Assembly: GCA_016647705.1 (NCBI GenBank)
Contig: CM028326.1
Span: forward strand, 496,001 to 560,000
Length of the DNA: 64,000 bases
Direction: 5' to 3'
DNA from: Eucommia ulmoides
Lineage: Eukaryota; Streptophyta; Magnoliopsida; Garryales; Eucommiaceae
The notes beneath the pieces were generated by a model that was given only the letters and a program-made list of their open reading frames with translations, had not been told where the DNA came from and did no database searches. Shown piece after piece: positions 1 through 11,633 of the stretch. Every line of letters starts with the position of its first letter. The first letter of the stretch is position 1. Position numbers and translations under genes: made by a program.

Positions 1-40
1 AAAGTAAGCCTTCAAGAATGAGATGAGAGGCATTTTATGT

Positions 41-50
41 TATATATATA
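41..50 (+). promoter_or_regulatory. Probable TATA box of the HMA gene
   Basis: An uninterrupted TATATATATA lies 68-77 bases upstream of the inferred ATG at 118 and is followed by a CT-rich stretch (55-80) typical of a plant transcription start and leader. The position fits a start near 72-82. A plain AT microsatellite could look the same. Confidence 0.5.
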
Positions 51-117
51 CACGGCTCCCCTTCTTCTCTTCTCCCCATCCATGCAATACAACTTCTTCA
101 GTCCACAGAGGTAGAAG

Positions 118-836
118 ATGAAGGTACTTTTATTTATATATATACAGCGTCTTATTTGTTGGGTTTATCGGGACTGATGGTCAGGTCAAAAAGTCTCATC
201 TCATGAGCTAGTTTTTAGGGTGAGAGAGGCCCAAGACTACCCTACACTGATATCAGAGTCCGGGTTACAATAATTCTGACCCAATAGCCACAAAATGAGA
301 GATTGGTTGAGGGTTAGCCGACCAAAGGTCCGATGTATGAGGGAGAGATTATTGGGTTTATCCCATATCGTATATGGAAAGGGCTGGTGGTTGTCAGGAA
401 AAACCTCACCTTATGAGCTAGTTTTTAGAGTGAGAGAACCCACGAATGTTTCTATTTGCTTACAATGAATAATGTTTTTTATTTCTAAACATTTTTGCAG
501 CAAAAGATTGTTATAAAGGTGCTACCCCGATGCAGAAAATGCCGCGCCAAGGCCTTAACGATTGCTGCAACTGCAACTGGTATTCATCATATTAAGCGGC
601 TGTTTGGTTCAGAACTCAAAAACTGTTCTCTCAAAAGTTTGAAAACACTTTTTTTTTTTAATTGTGATTTTTATATTAAACGTTGTGCAGGTGTCGTCTC
701 GGCGGCATGGGAAGGAGAACAGAAAGATGAAGTGGTGGTGATCGGAGATGGAGTGGATGCAAGTGGCATAACCTGTTTGCTGAGGAAGAAGGTTGGACAC
801 GCCAGTTTACTAATTGTCGAAGAATTCAATAATTGA
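118..836 (+). CDS. HMA-domain (heavy-metal-associated) small protein
   Basis: Three exons: 118-123 (only Met-Lys), 501-579 and 691-836 (stop TGA). They join in frame to a 76-aa protein that is essentially one HMA domain. It starts MKQKIVIKV (beta strand 1), then has a metal-loop CxxC at residues 12-15 (CRKC), helix AKALTIAATATG, then VVSAAWEGE and DEVVVIGDGVD, and ends VEEFNN. HMA proteins of this length bind soft metals or act as small interaction modules. The usual M-x-C-x-x-C reads P-R-C-R-K-C, so both cysteines are kept. There is no C-terminal CaaX box, so it is not a classical isoprenylated HIPP. Donors GTACTT and GTATTC and acceptors TTTGCAG and TGTGCAG are clear. A TRIM-like retro-element fills intron 1. 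Metal binding is inferred from the family, not shown. Confidence 0.8.
157..442 (+). mobile_element. TRIM (miniature LTR retro-element) in HMA intron 1
   Basis: Two similar about 90-bp direct repeats (157-246 and 350-442) both contain TATTGGGTTTATC-like starts, the shared core ATGAGCTAGTTTTTAG (203-218 and 414-429) and GTGAGAGA. The first is followed within 2 bases by TGATATCAGAGTC, resembling the initiator-tRNA-Met primer-binding site TGGTATCAGAG. A purine-rich tract (337-349) precedes the second. This LTR-PBS-PPT-LTR order in 286 bp with no coding space defines a TRIM. I could not identify a clear target-site duplication, so the exact ends are approximate. Confidence 0.72.
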
Positions 837-928
837 ATTAAAACCAAAAAAAACTTTAAAAAAAAAAAAAATACTCAGTTACATTGTTGTGACCAGAAGT
901 TGAATTTCTTAGAATCAATATTGTTTAA

Positions 929-949
929 ATATATATATATATATATATA
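929..949. repeat. AT dinucleotide microsatellite
   Basis: About ten AT repeats in the AT-rich 3' flank of the HMA gene. The rest of 837-1133 is AT-rich and shows no further coding or structured feature. Confidence 0.9.
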
Positions 950-1133
950 ATCTTGTTGAAATATAGACCTCCTCCATTCATATCTATATTGTCTGTTGTG
1001 TTTACTTATAGAAGTTTCATTGTTAATATTAACCAATATTCTGTATCTTGTATTCATAATATGAAACATTATTATGTATTTTTTTTTTGGGTATTAAATT
1101 TACATTGATTGTATGAATTATTACAAAAATTAA

Positions 1134-1365
1134 CATACATTACCTTTGGGATGCAAGTCGGATTCGTTATCCCATTCGACTTTCCCCCGGGTCGTCTGGT
1201 GACATAGAAATGGTCTCTCCCCCTCATGGGCTTCCACGTGGACCTCGTCGACAACCAATCGACGAGGTCGAGGGCGACTGCATCTCTTGTGGCGGTGTCG
1301 TGGATAGCCAGGTGGCTGGCCCACATCGAAACCCGCGGGACGTAGATCGTCGACACGGAATGTCT
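1134..1365 (-). pseudogene. GT47 exostosin (MUR3-like) gene fragment
   Basis: The minus strand has a high-GC island in AT-rich DNA. It encodes SVSTIYVPRVSMWASHL, then DTATRDAVALDLVDWLSTR and GRDHFYVTRR. These resemble the conserved xyloglucan galactosyltransferase/exostosin segment: (A)IFVPFYAGLD..., then (S)xRDAxxLxLVDWL..., then GGRDHF. Downstream the similarity appears to continue in another frame (EWDNESDLHPKGN, resembling the DWGNK...LPEAKNM segment), which implies a frameshift. Only about 75 residues of an enzyme of 450-600 aa remain and both ends fade into AT-rich DNA. It is therefore a dead fragment of a Golgi type II glycosyltransferase. The family call rests on remembered motifs. 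Confidence 0.6.
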
Positions 1366-1383
1366 TAAATCGTTTATGTGCAA

Positions 1384-3160
1384 TTTATAATTTTACTCTG
1401 TGTATGAAAACAAAGAAAAAAATTGATTATGTTATTTTGGTTTTCAAAATTCAAGTATAATTTTTTAATTTTATATATGCAATGAATAGTGAGTTTTTAT
1501 TATTGATTTTTATTGTTGGTCCCATTTTTCTAATTATTATTATTTTTTTTATTTTTTTTATAGTTAAGTTGAAGCATGAATACTTCTTTTAGGTTAGCCG
1601 TATTTATGTCAAATATACGGACATATATTTCGGATAAGACACTCCATGGATACGTATTCTCGATGTGTTCTATTGAAGATAGATATTTAGACTTATCGAA
1701 GGCGTATCTCGATGTATTGGAGACGTATTAAAGGTGGGGTGTTAGAGTCTTTCTATTGATCAGTCATGTTATATAGGCCCGAGTTGGGTATCCAATTGAT
1801 TCGATTTGAATTATCCGAAGAATGACTTATATATCAAATATGTCAAAAAGATGGACAATCAAAACGTATTTCTCAATTTAATAGAAGTCTATCTTATATG
1901 GTGGCCTTGGACCTTTCTCGACCTCAAAAGTTAGGTCATAAGGTGAAATTTTTCCAGATTTTTTAGATTTATTTTTAGGCATAGCGTTTGGTAAATTCTA
2001 TTTCTGTTTCCATTTCATTCCAAAATGAGAATTATGCCCATTTTTTTTTATAGGTTTGAGAAACAAAAAAAAAAATTGCTTCCAAGCTTTCCCATCCCAT
2101 TCCCATTCCCATGGTCTAAAAGGACACACTCGTCATTTTGTGATTTGTTAGTGAGATCTACACTTCAAACTTTGTAAGTCCTCTTTTTTTTCTTCTTCTT
2201 GTTCTTCGTGTCTGGTTCATCCCTCCTCCTCCGTCTAGTCGCCATCATCGTCGTCCTCCTCTGTCTCCTTTGTGTCTATTTCTCATTCGCGTCTGCTTCT
2301 CCTTCGCGAAGCAAACATCTACTTTATCACTCTGGTTTGTCATCTTCTTCAACTGTGGTCGTCGCCGTCATCTTCTTCTCCATTCTCCATCATTCATCGT
2401 CTAATTTGTCTTCGTCTACTTTGCCTTAGGTTTCGAAATCAATTTCGATTTCGATTTTGAGTTATACTCGATTTCGATTGGGGTTTAGGATTTCGAGATT
2501 GGGGTTTAGAATTTCGATTTCGATTGGGGTTTAGGATTTCGAGATTAGGGTCTAGGGTTTGATTGCTTGATGATTTCTTGATTATGATTTATGGTTCATT
2601 CTTGATTTATTAAATAAAATCGTTAACAAACGCAATTTTGTTGCTACATTTAAAAAAAATTATCATTACCAAATGCGATTCTGTTCTTAAAAAGGAAACA
2701 GAATTTTCATCCCATTACATGAGATGGACACGAAATGATTACAAAACGGACTTTTAAATTTTAATACCAATATAGGATGATCTCGGAGAATTGCATGTGA
2801 ACCTCCTATTTAAAATAAAACGGCACATTCAACGTTTACATTTATATTCAAAAAGGACACTTTATATTCAAAGTAAAAAAGCACATTCAATGTCGGCAAA
2901 TATGGTAATCCAATAAGCATTTCGATTAGAGGGCATTAAAAGCCCATTTAATTGGTCATTTATTTGGGAACTTTCCTTGGGGAATGCGTGAATCAAGGAT
3001 GTATGTGGTGTGTGAGTACAAAAGCTTTATGACAAAAAAAAATAAATTAGATTATTTTCCATTTTTTTATTTTTTTATTTTTAGCTTTTGGGCAAATTCT
3101 TGGGAGATTCTTCCCTCGATTCTTTGTTGAATATATTTGTAGAAGAACCCTACCATCAAC
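1384..3160. other. Gap: AT-rich, Tourist-like relic, telomere-like motifs
   Basis: I see no gene. Around 1980-2750 is a degraded relative of the GC-core MITEs: it has AGCGTTTGGTAAATT at 1982 and ACCAAATGCGATTCTG near 2668 followed by ATTTTCATCCCATT. Inside it, 2180-2430 is CT-rich and 2466-2555 repeats GATTGGGGTTTAGGATTTCG with TTAGGG-like units. The short open frames here are low-complexity. Confidence 0.6.
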
Positions 3161-3166
3161 AGCTAA

Positions 3167-3858
3167 TGGTGGTGTTTGGTTAGTGTTCCCACTTTTCTGA
3201 ACCCAACTGGAATGGGTTGAGTTGGGTTGAGAATTTTGAAAACAGAATTGCGTTTGGTAACGACAATTTTTATTTTGTGCTAAGAACAAAATATGTTTGG
3301 TAACAATTTTATTTTAAAACTAATTTTTTTTTTTTGATTTTTTTTTTTTGTGTTTGGCGGCGGTGTCAGACGGTGGCCGGACGCCTGCGACGTCGTTAGG
3401 CGGCGACGGTAGCCGGACGGCCGGCGGTCGGCGGAGGTGGCCAGCTACAGTCATCGGCAGGCGGCAGATAGTCGCCGGAGGTGGACGCTGGCGACGCGGA
3501 CGGTCGCCGGCGGTAGCGGAAGGTTGCGGAAGGTGGCCGGAGACGACGGTCGGTCGTCGGACAATCGCCTGACGGCGGTCGGCGGTGGTCGCCGGACGGT
3601 GGCCGGTGGCAGCGGACGGTGGTGGTCGGCCGGCAGATGAAGATGGAAGTTAAGAACTTTGGGTTGAGTTTTTTGGACACAAAAAGAAACAACTTTTTTT
3701 TGTTTCTAGTTTCTTTAGAATTTTGAGAATCAATTCCTATTTTTTGAGTTGGGTTGGGTTAAGTTTTGTGTTTACCAAACGCGTTTCCAAAAATCAAACC
3801 CAAAATTTTTGGATTGGGTTGGGTTGGGTTTGGTTGGGAGCACTAACCAAACGGGGCC
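3167..3858. mobile_element. Tourist/Harbinger-like MITE with GC-rich core
   Basis: The ends are imperfect inverted repeats: left GGTGGTGTTTGGTTAGTG; the right end on the other strand reads GGCCCCGTTTGGTTAGTG. A TAA triplet flanks both sides (3164-3166, 3859-3861), the target-site type of PIF/Harbinger elements. The middle (3355-3640) is extremely rich in CGG/CCGG and is open in several frames only because of this composition. Confidence 0.75.
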
Positions 3859-4273
3859 TAAGGTTTCAACCGGATTAGGTTGTATTCGCCTTAGAATTTC
3901 TTATGTAGTCTTAATTTTTTGTTCTATTTTACCTGTGTACAAGACTGTATAACAATGGTTTAATATTTTTAGATTATTTGTGAAATCAATTATTGTTTAT
4001 ATCATTTTTTAAATGTTAGAAATAATTATTGATACTTGCGTATTAGATCTAATACGTGATTTAGATCTAATCGTTATATAATCATGTTTATTGGAATCGA
4101 TACGGTTTAACAAGATGGATTTTGCTTAGGGATTGATTTACGTAGATTAGTAAGAATCGAATCCTGAAGATAATCAATACATATTAAATGGTTGATTAAT
4201 CGATGTATTTAATAGGATGGACTATGCTTAAGAATTGGTTCACCGTAGATTACGAATTGAATTCTGAAGACAA

Positions 4274-4747
4274 TAGAGGTGGTCATGGGCCGGACTGGGC
4301 CAGGCTTTACTTAGAGTATTACCAAAAAAAAATATTAGGCCTTAACCCGACCCGGCCTTACAAAAAAAATCAACCCCAAGCCCGGCCCGACCCTAAAAAA
4401 AAAAAAAAACTAAAATAACAAAAAAAAAATTATAAAATACATTCATCCATATTTTCATATTAACTAGTTCACATGAAAAAAATAACTCATGTTTGTAATA
4501 ACTATATGATATACTGGGGTTTGTTTATGATGACTATATATATATATATATAAAAAAAAATATTGATTGGACTGGGCCAGACCTGCCCTAAAAAGTTTAG
4601 CCTTGCTCAAACTTGATCCTGAATTTGATCGGGCCTTGAAATCTAAGCCTTAGCTCTGCTCATGGACTTAAAACTCAAGCGCAAGCTCTAAAAAAATGTA
4701 TCGAGTTGGACGGGCTAGGCGGGCTCTCGAGCACATAACCATACCTA
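4274..4747. mobile_element. hAT-like non-autonomous element
   Basis: The left end TAGAGGTGGTCATGGGC is matched by the reverse complement of the right end (TAGGTATGGTTATGTGC). Imperfect 8-bp target copies GAAGACAA (4266-4273) and GAAGATAG (4748-4755) flank it, 6 of 8 matching. The terminal TAGAGGTG pattern and 8-bp duplication fit hAT. The interior has the common plant repeat words GGGCCGG and GGCCTTAACCCGACC and no transposase. Confidence 0.6.
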
Positions 4748-4755
4748 GAAGATAG

Positions 4756-5524
4756 TCCATGCCGATTTAATTTTTCTTATAGTTAAATTACTTCATCATA
4801 CATAGAATCAAAGTAGATAAAGAAATAAAACATATTGAGATAATAAAAAAACAAATACATGCCCTTAACCGGGTCATTTATTATTTTGTGTTTTAATTAA
4901 ATTATTTTTCTATATTTTTATTCTTAAAACCCCAAAAATCAATTCTATTAAACCCAATGGAAAAATAAGATAAAAATTAATAATTACAATTTAATTCCCA
5001 TGATTCGACATCTCTACTAAAGCACGATATACAACGATATTTTGAGCGATCAACATTCTACGTGCGACAAACCCAACAACAACCGTAATAATAATATATT
5101 GTCATATCCGAGATATATCTATATATTTAAATTTTTTGAAATTTATTAACACACGTAAGCTCAAACGTGAGACACAATGCTAATTATGAGGCAATTTGAA
5201 TCTCGAAGGTTGAATGAGTCAAATTAAGCAAAAAAACAAAGAAGTAGGCAAAAATTTCAAGATGCTACCGATTTGGTCATCATATGAATTTTCAAAGGAT
5301 TAAATTCATATTACCCACATGAGTTAGTCTAAGCGGAAGAAATTTAGGCTCCTTAAACAATTATCCTTGGTTCGCTTCGTGGGGATTGTATATGAAAAAT
5401 GTTATGTTAGAAGAGGTCCCTGCTTCTGGCACTGGACAGTACCTCGAGAGATTATTCTCCGCCGACTATGGTGCGAGGATACCCTGGAAAACCAAAAAAA
5501 AAAGATTAAATTGATATTAGCACT
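4756..5524. other. Gap: AT-rich, nothing recognised
   Basis: AT-rich DNA between two elements. No frame resembles a known protein and no RNA gene is apparent. Confidence 0.6.
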
Positions 5525-5527
5525 TCA

Positions 5528-6157
5528 GGTCTCGTTTGGTAACCGTTTCTATTTCAGAAATTCTCATCCCATTCTCAATTTTTTGAGAATTTTGTTTGAG
5601 AATAACGTTTGGTAATTTTTGTTTCCGTTTCCATTTCATTCCCATTTGAAAATTATGCCCACTTTTTTCTTAAAAAATGAGAAACAAAAAAAGTTATTTC
5701 TCATTATTCCTATTCTATTTCCAAAACATAAGTCATTGTTCACCTGCCGGCCGACCAACACCCGTCGCCTCCGGCGCAATCTTTGGCGACCGTCGCCGGT
5801 CACCGTTTGGCCGGAAAGTTTCCGGCCGCCGGCCACTGTCACCCACCCGCCACCGTTGTCCAACAGTTGCCGGCGTCGACGCCATTGCCGTCAGGCATCA
5901 CCGGCACCAGAGCCATCGCCGCCGTCCGGCCGGCGACGGCGACACTACCGTCCGGCCAAAATAAAAAAAAATAAAAAAAAAAAAGAAAAAGATTTTAGGA
6001 TAAAATCGTTACCAAACACAATTCTCTTCCCAAAACAAAAAAAAAAAAAAAAATATCGTTACCAAACGCGATTTTATTCTCAAGAAGAAAATAAAATTAT
6101 CATCCCATTTTCATCCCATTGTTAAAATGGAAACAGAAACGGTTACCAAACTACACC
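5528..6157. mobile_element. Tourist/Harbinger-like MITE with GC-rich core
   Basis: 630 bp flanked by TCA on both sides (5525-5527, 6158-6160). Left end GGTCTCGTTTGGTAACCGTT; the right end reverse-complements to GGTGTAGTTTGGTAACCGTT. Order inside: T-rich arm containing AATGAGAAACAAAAAAAG, a CCGGCCGCC-rich core (5745-5960), then an A-rich arm with GGATAAAATCGTTACCAAAC. It shares this architecture with 6620-7252. Confidence 0.82.
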
Positions 6158-6426
6158 TCAATTTTCACCTCTTGCACTCTATTTTGTATTAACGAGGATT
6201 TTTGCCACTAATTTATGAATTAACGAATTAATTAATTATGTTTATAGTCATGTCATGAGAATTAATTATCTCTGCACCACACGTGTAATGTTTCCAAATG
6301 TTACATTATTGGTGAATGGTGGGACCCTTTCAAAGTATTACCTAATTAAAGCAACTCTAACCCGACAAATTTTCTGTCTCTTTGAAAACTAATTTACCTG
6401 CTAAAAATTAAGGAACAATATTAATC

Positions 6427-6605
6427 TACGGCGGGTGTACGGTACAGCCTATCAAAAGTTACAAAATTTGACCGAAGAAATTATAAAAAGATGAATTTAT
6501 AATTTTTTCAAAAAAATTTGTAATTTTAATAAAATAACTTACAATTTATTTGGATCAACCTTGTAATTTGCGCATTGTATCCAATACAGCCGTTGTATTG
6601 TAAGA
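6427..6605. mobile_element. Foldback relic, pair member with 16164-16345
   Basis: Starts GGCGGGTGTACGGTACAGCC and ends CCAATACAGCCGTTGTATTG. Between them are TTACAA/TTGTAA words in opposing orientation. A second copy with the same end words (CTACAATACAGCC and AGCCGTTGTACC) lies at 16164-16345. No target duplication was resolved. Confidence 0.45.
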
Positions 6606-6619
6606 ATGTCAAAAATTAA

Positions 6620-7252
6620 GGCCCCGTTTGGTAACCCATCCCATCCCATAAATTCTCATTCCATTCCCAGATTTTTGGGAATTTTGTTTGGGAATAGCGT
6701 TTGGTAATTTTTGTTTCTGTTTCCATTTCATTCCCATTTGAGAATTGTGCCCACTTTTTTCTTAAGAAATGAGAAACAAAAAAAAATTGTTTCTCATTAT
6801 TCCCATTCCATTCCCAAAACCCATGGTCACTATTCACTTACCGGCCACCGCCGACCGCCGCCGTCGCCGGTCACCGTCCGGCCGAAAATTTTTCGGCCAC
6901 TTCTGGCAGTCGTCGGCGACGGCGCCATTGTCTTCCGGCCGGCGTCGCCGGCGGGGGCACCGCCGTCTCCGACGCAGGCCGTCGCCGGAGCACTGCCGGC
7001 GGCCGGCGAAGGCGCCGGAGCACCGCCGGCCGGCCGGTGACGGCGCCACCGCCGTCAAGCCAAAACCAAAAAAAAAAAAAAAAAAAAAAAGATTTTAGGA
7101 TAAAATCGTTACCAAACACAATTCCCTTCTCAAAACAAAAAAAAAAATTATCATTACCAAACGCGATTCTACTCCCAAAAAGAAAACAAAATTCTCATCC
7201 CATTCCCATCCCACTGCTGAAATGAAAACAGAAACGGTTACCAAACGCCACC
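6620..7252. mobile_element. Tourist/Harbinger-like MITE with GC-rich core
   Basis: 633 bp, flanked by TAA (6617-6619 and 7253-7255). Left end GGCCCCGTTTGGTAACC; the right end reverse-complements to GGTGGCGTTTGGTAACCGTT. The GC core (6840-7060) is rich in GCCGCC/CCGGCG. This is the best-preserved copy of the family here. Confidence 0.85.
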
Positions 7253-8160
7253 TAAGAAGTCACTCTAGCCTGTTAGTCAATTTTTATTTAAATTTTTCAA
7301 TCAAAAAATTAAAATATTTTCTTAATTTAATTTTAAATAAATCAAACCCAACCCATTTAATTATAAATAAAATTCAAGTCTAATATACTTAATTAAATTA
7401 CTCAAACTCAATCCATTTAACTAAATAAAAACCAAAATTAATCCATCTAAATCCATTTAATTAGATACCAATCCACCTAAACCTACTTGCCCACTCTACC
7501 TAAACACTTGCCCAAACCCAACCCACTAAACAACTAACCCCCTAATTACGAAAAACAACCCACATAGATCAACCGCTGGAGAAGAAAATAAAAGAGACAG
7601 TCGATGTTGTTGTTGGAGAAAAACATGTGGAGAAAAAGAACATGTTGCTGTAGCTTAAGAAATCCGAGATGGAGAGAAAAACAAAGATCAAGAATGCGAT
7701 TTTGACGAAGAAATTACAGCAAAATCACTCTCTTGCGTACAAATCTCAGCAGATGGGGGAAAAAGAAAAAACAGATCTGAAATGAGGCAAGTTTTTCTCA
7801 AATTTCTTAGATTTTATAATGATTTTCGAAATATCTGTTTTTGGAAATCTTTTTCTTCGATTTTCTGACTATCGTTCACCAACAGTAACTTTCTACCTGC
7901 AAGATTTTTTTTTTTTTTTTTTTGCCCTGAGAAAGGGAACTCTTCAAATTTGCCTCTGGTTTAGGATTATAGGCATTTCACCTATTCATTTGCCTCTTGC
8001 GTTAGACTTTATTTTTTTATATCGGTTAGCCAAAATAGCAGTTAACATATTTGTCTCTCCATTTGCCTCTTGCGTTGGAGTTGCTCTTAGTAATTACAGT
8101 ATTTGTTTGAGTAGAAATTAAGAAATTAAAGTTTGTGTATATATATATTTATTTGATTAA

Positions 8161-8395
8161 CAGTTCACGGAATTTAAATTTTACTCCTACAATTCACACG
8201 ACACAATAATTTTTTTAGAAGTCAAAAGTTACTGTAATGTACAAAAATTATAATAACTTTTCTATGTAAAAAATTAAAGCATCTTTATAGCATACAGTGA
8301 TTTTGAAATTTTAGTAGTAAATTTAAATTTCTAAAAAAGTTATAACATGCATTAAAATTTTAATCTCGTGAATTGTTCATCAGAACTTTCCCCAA
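8161..8395. mobile_element. Foldback element, dispersed family
   Basis: Left arm CAGTTCACGGAATTTAAATT; the right arm ends TCGTGAATTGTTCATCAGAAC. TTACTGTAA-type words lie between. Similar words recur at 24537-24660, 29640-29850, 31433-31655 and 43330-43550, so this is one copy of a multi-copy foldback MITE family. Confidence 0.5.
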
Positions 8396-8473
8396 AAAAA
8401 AATACAACATTCACCTTTTAGCTTTAAGTTTAACAATTGATAACTAAGAATTAAAATTAAAATATGGTGTAGA

Positions 8474-8905
8474 GGCTTTGACAATTTGAACCCTTGATGT
8501 TTGACCAAAATCTTACTTTGGTCCCTATAGTTTGAATTTGAACATATAAAACATTAAAGTTTCTTAATTATCTTGTTGCAGTCCAAGTCATTATACCCAT
8601 TATTATTTAAACGAAAAATAGACATCTGTCATGCATCTAATTATTTTTAAGAGGTTCTGTTGTGAATTTTAACATCTTCCTTCCTTCCAATTCTCATTTC
8701 CACCAAAATACCTATAAAATTCCCTAAAAATAGTTGGACGCACGGCAACTAACTGTCTGTCTTCTACAATTATAATCGAGCTACTGTTTTGTACCAAAGT
8801 CGAACGATGAGAGAGTATTAGGGTATTATATGTCCAAATTGTAACTATGGGGATCAAAGTAAAATAATGGTCAAACTTTAGGGTGTAAAGTGTTAAAACC
8901 CTATT
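8474..8905. mobile_element. TIR element (long inverted arms)
   Basis: The left arm (TTTGACCAAAATCTTACTTT, then GGTCCCTATAGTTTGAATTT) is an imperfect inverted copy of the right arm, which on the other strand reads TTTGACCATTATTTTACTTT, then GATCCCCATAGTTACAATTT. Arms are about 90-100 bp. No transposase inside, and target duplication unresolved. Confidence 0.55.
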
Positions 8906-9343
8906 TAACTTATATCCCTTAGGGGTGATAAAATTATATTCTTTTTAGGGGTTCTTACACAATTTAAAAAATTATCATTTTTATATAATTTACGTGCAAC
9001 AATATTTAAAAAAAAAAAAATTATGAATTTATGTCACTTATTTCCACTGTCATTTTGTACTAAAATCAATAAACCACAAATTTTTCATATTATTTAAAAA
9101 ATAACAGTCACCCCCTTTGACGAAATTTTTCTTGTAAATAGGCATGAATGCCCTTCTATTATTTAAAAATATATATTTTTTATTTTTTAAAATATTATTA
9201 ACTCCCCTATTTTTAACAATATATTTTTTACCCCTAATATCTTAAACAATTACATTTACCCTCTCCCGCCCTCCCACCACCATCGCCCCCCACCAAAATC
9301 TTCCTCCTCCTCCTTCTTCTCTCTCCCCGATCCATATCCATCG

Positions 9344-9363
9344 CGAGAGAGAGAGAGAGAGAG
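9344..9363. repeat. GA microsatellite
   Basis: Ten GA units next to a CTCC-rich tract. Confidence 0.9.
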
Positions 9364-10539
9364 TTATGTCGAGGTCCAATGGTTGTGCTAGTTGTTTCAG
9401 CGAGGTGGGGGTGGAGACGGGGTACGTCTTTTTTTTTTTCTTTTTTAACATTTTTTTTAAATTTGTTAAAAATAAAAGAGTGTTTTTTTTTTTTTTCAAA
9501 ATAGGGATGTTAATGTAAAAAAATAAATAGAATAAATATTTTTTTTAAAAATTAAAAGGATATTTATATAATTTAATTATTTTAAAATTATTAAAGATAA
9601 AATTAACATTATAATAAATATTTTATTAATTTTTAACATATAGAGAAACTAAATAATATTTTATCAAAATGATAGACGGTGGCCGAGGTCGATATTTTGC
9701 AAATAATGAGAGATATTTATAATTTTAGGTAAAATGACCCGACGATAACCCAATATTTTGCGGCCCATTAACCCAATACCTTTTGGATCGAGTTCATGTG
9801 TCCCAAAATGCTTAAATCAAGGGACTATTAGTAGTCCAGTGATACTTTACATATCAGATAATCTTTTCTAATATTTCCGATGTAAAATCCTACATGTATG
9901 ATTTGGCAAACCTCAAAGTACACACCGATACTAACCTCATACTATAAAACCAAAAGCGGGATTAAACATATCTTTTTGTACGATACGGACTGATTTTGCT
10001 CTGCCTAGAGCTCATCAGAAGAACGTTTTCAACTCTCGATCAGTTTGTATAAAGAAAACCACAACTCTTTTCTTTTGTCAAATTGATGACCAGAGACATA
10101 GTCTCCAAACGTAATCGGATCGATATATCTTGACTTTGAAGAAACGTCTAATGGTGTCAACGTCTGTCTGGTTGAGAACATAAATACTACAATCTTTGTG
10201 TTAATATTTTTGTTCATTCTAACCACCATGTTAATAGGCGGTCGGTGACAACTTATCAAAGGATTAGCGTCAACTAACCAAATTACAAGGTACTAATTTT
10301 CTCCTTTACGCGTAGTGAATCATGATTGTTTGCCATAAATATTCAGAGATAATGATTAAATAGTGTGTGGGTGTGGGGGGCTTGATTGAAGTCGTACACT
10401 CTCTCTCTCTCTCTCTATTTTTACACTCGTTGAATTTACAAGCTAAAGCAGACAAAGCAAAACCCGAGAAAAGGAGTTGATAATCAAATGGTTTGTCAAA
10501 CACCCAAGAATTTCTATGGTTGAATAACTCTCCACCGAG

Positions 10540-11633
10540 TGTAGGTGAGTGGGTCCTTCTCTAATCCCCGTCAAGTTTGATGTTGATTTCCTCACTGACT
10601 TTTGTTCTTCAACATCGTCTCTTTTTTTAGTCGGAAAATTCAGAGCTGATTCCGGTGGTTTGATTGAGCTTTAGGGTTCCAGAAATTCCGGTCAGTGTTT
10701 CCCTCCGGCGTTCTTTTCGTTTATTAGAAATGGGTTTTTTTTTCTCTTTTGAGATTTCTAGTTTGGCATCTTATATTTTAGCTGAGATTTTGCTTTGATT
10801 TTTAGGGTTCTATATGAGGGTTGTTGAGGGTTTCGAAAATCATGAGTTTTCAGGTTTTGATTTACGGATAAACTTCAATTTTGATGAAATTTTTGGAGTT
10901 CAATCATGTTTTTTTCTTCTGTCTGTATGAGTTGCTTTAAAATTTCATGTTTAATCATGTTTTTGTTCTTGCATGATTATGTCTACTGCTTATTGTTCAT
11001 CTTTGTGCAGCCTTGGTAGAAAATTACTTCTGATGATTACTTGGAAGAAGCTCTATTTTTGCGAAGAACAGCCGAACAAATCGTATGTAATTCCGAAATT
11101 TCTTGGATTTAATTCTTGGGTTTGGTATAAAAAGAATTCAATTCTTATGAGATTTATGAATTTTTTGTATTAGAATAATTGAGAGGCGGAATATTGGGGG
11201 ATCCTAGAGCGATTGTACTGATATATGAGAAAAATACATTTACAGCTATATATAGATATATAAGGAGTCTATATATATATAGGGAGTGATTAGTGTTATC
11301 TTGGTCGGGTTAGGGTTTGGTTTTCCTGGTGAGACTAGGGTTTAACATACCGGGTCAAAACCCATATACATATATTAACACTTTGTTTAAATTCGCAAAT
11401 CCTGCAAAAAATGGTTGGATTTTGACAATTTCTTGTGAACAAATCTTTGATTTGTTCAACTCAATTCTAGTTAGAATTCACGAACTGGGTGATGATTTTT
11501 TGATCCGATTTTCTTGTCAATTTGTCTGCAGGATCCGTATACTATGATGGTATGAACAAAAAGAAACACCATACGTAGCCAAAAAAAAAAGTTGAATTTC
11601 AAAATTGAAATATAAAAAACTAGGCCTTTTTCG
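10540..11633 (+). other. Probable 5' leader and leader introns of the GRAS gene
   Basis: This region precedes the GRAS start codon. It contains plausible leader splice sites: acceptor TTTGTGCAG near 11010, donor TCGTATGTAA near 11083 and acceptor TTGTCTGCAG near 11531. The actual exon combination cannot be fixed without transcripts. It carries no long conserved frame. Confidence 0.45.

Larger units (their letters stand above)
7256..10500. other. Gap: transposon-derived AT-rich DNA
   Basis: No gene seen over about 3.2 kb. It holds short repeats of AATCCATTTAA type (7290-7480), two foldback/TIR elements listed separately, and long A/T runs. The open frames are short and low-complexity. Confidence 0.6.

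Noticed and set aside
3348..3692. Long open frames in the GC-rich MITE core (also 5636-5974, 6711-7119, 17417-17779)
   Set aside because: They are open in several frames because CGG/CCG repeats lack stops; no domain, and they lie inside TIR elements.
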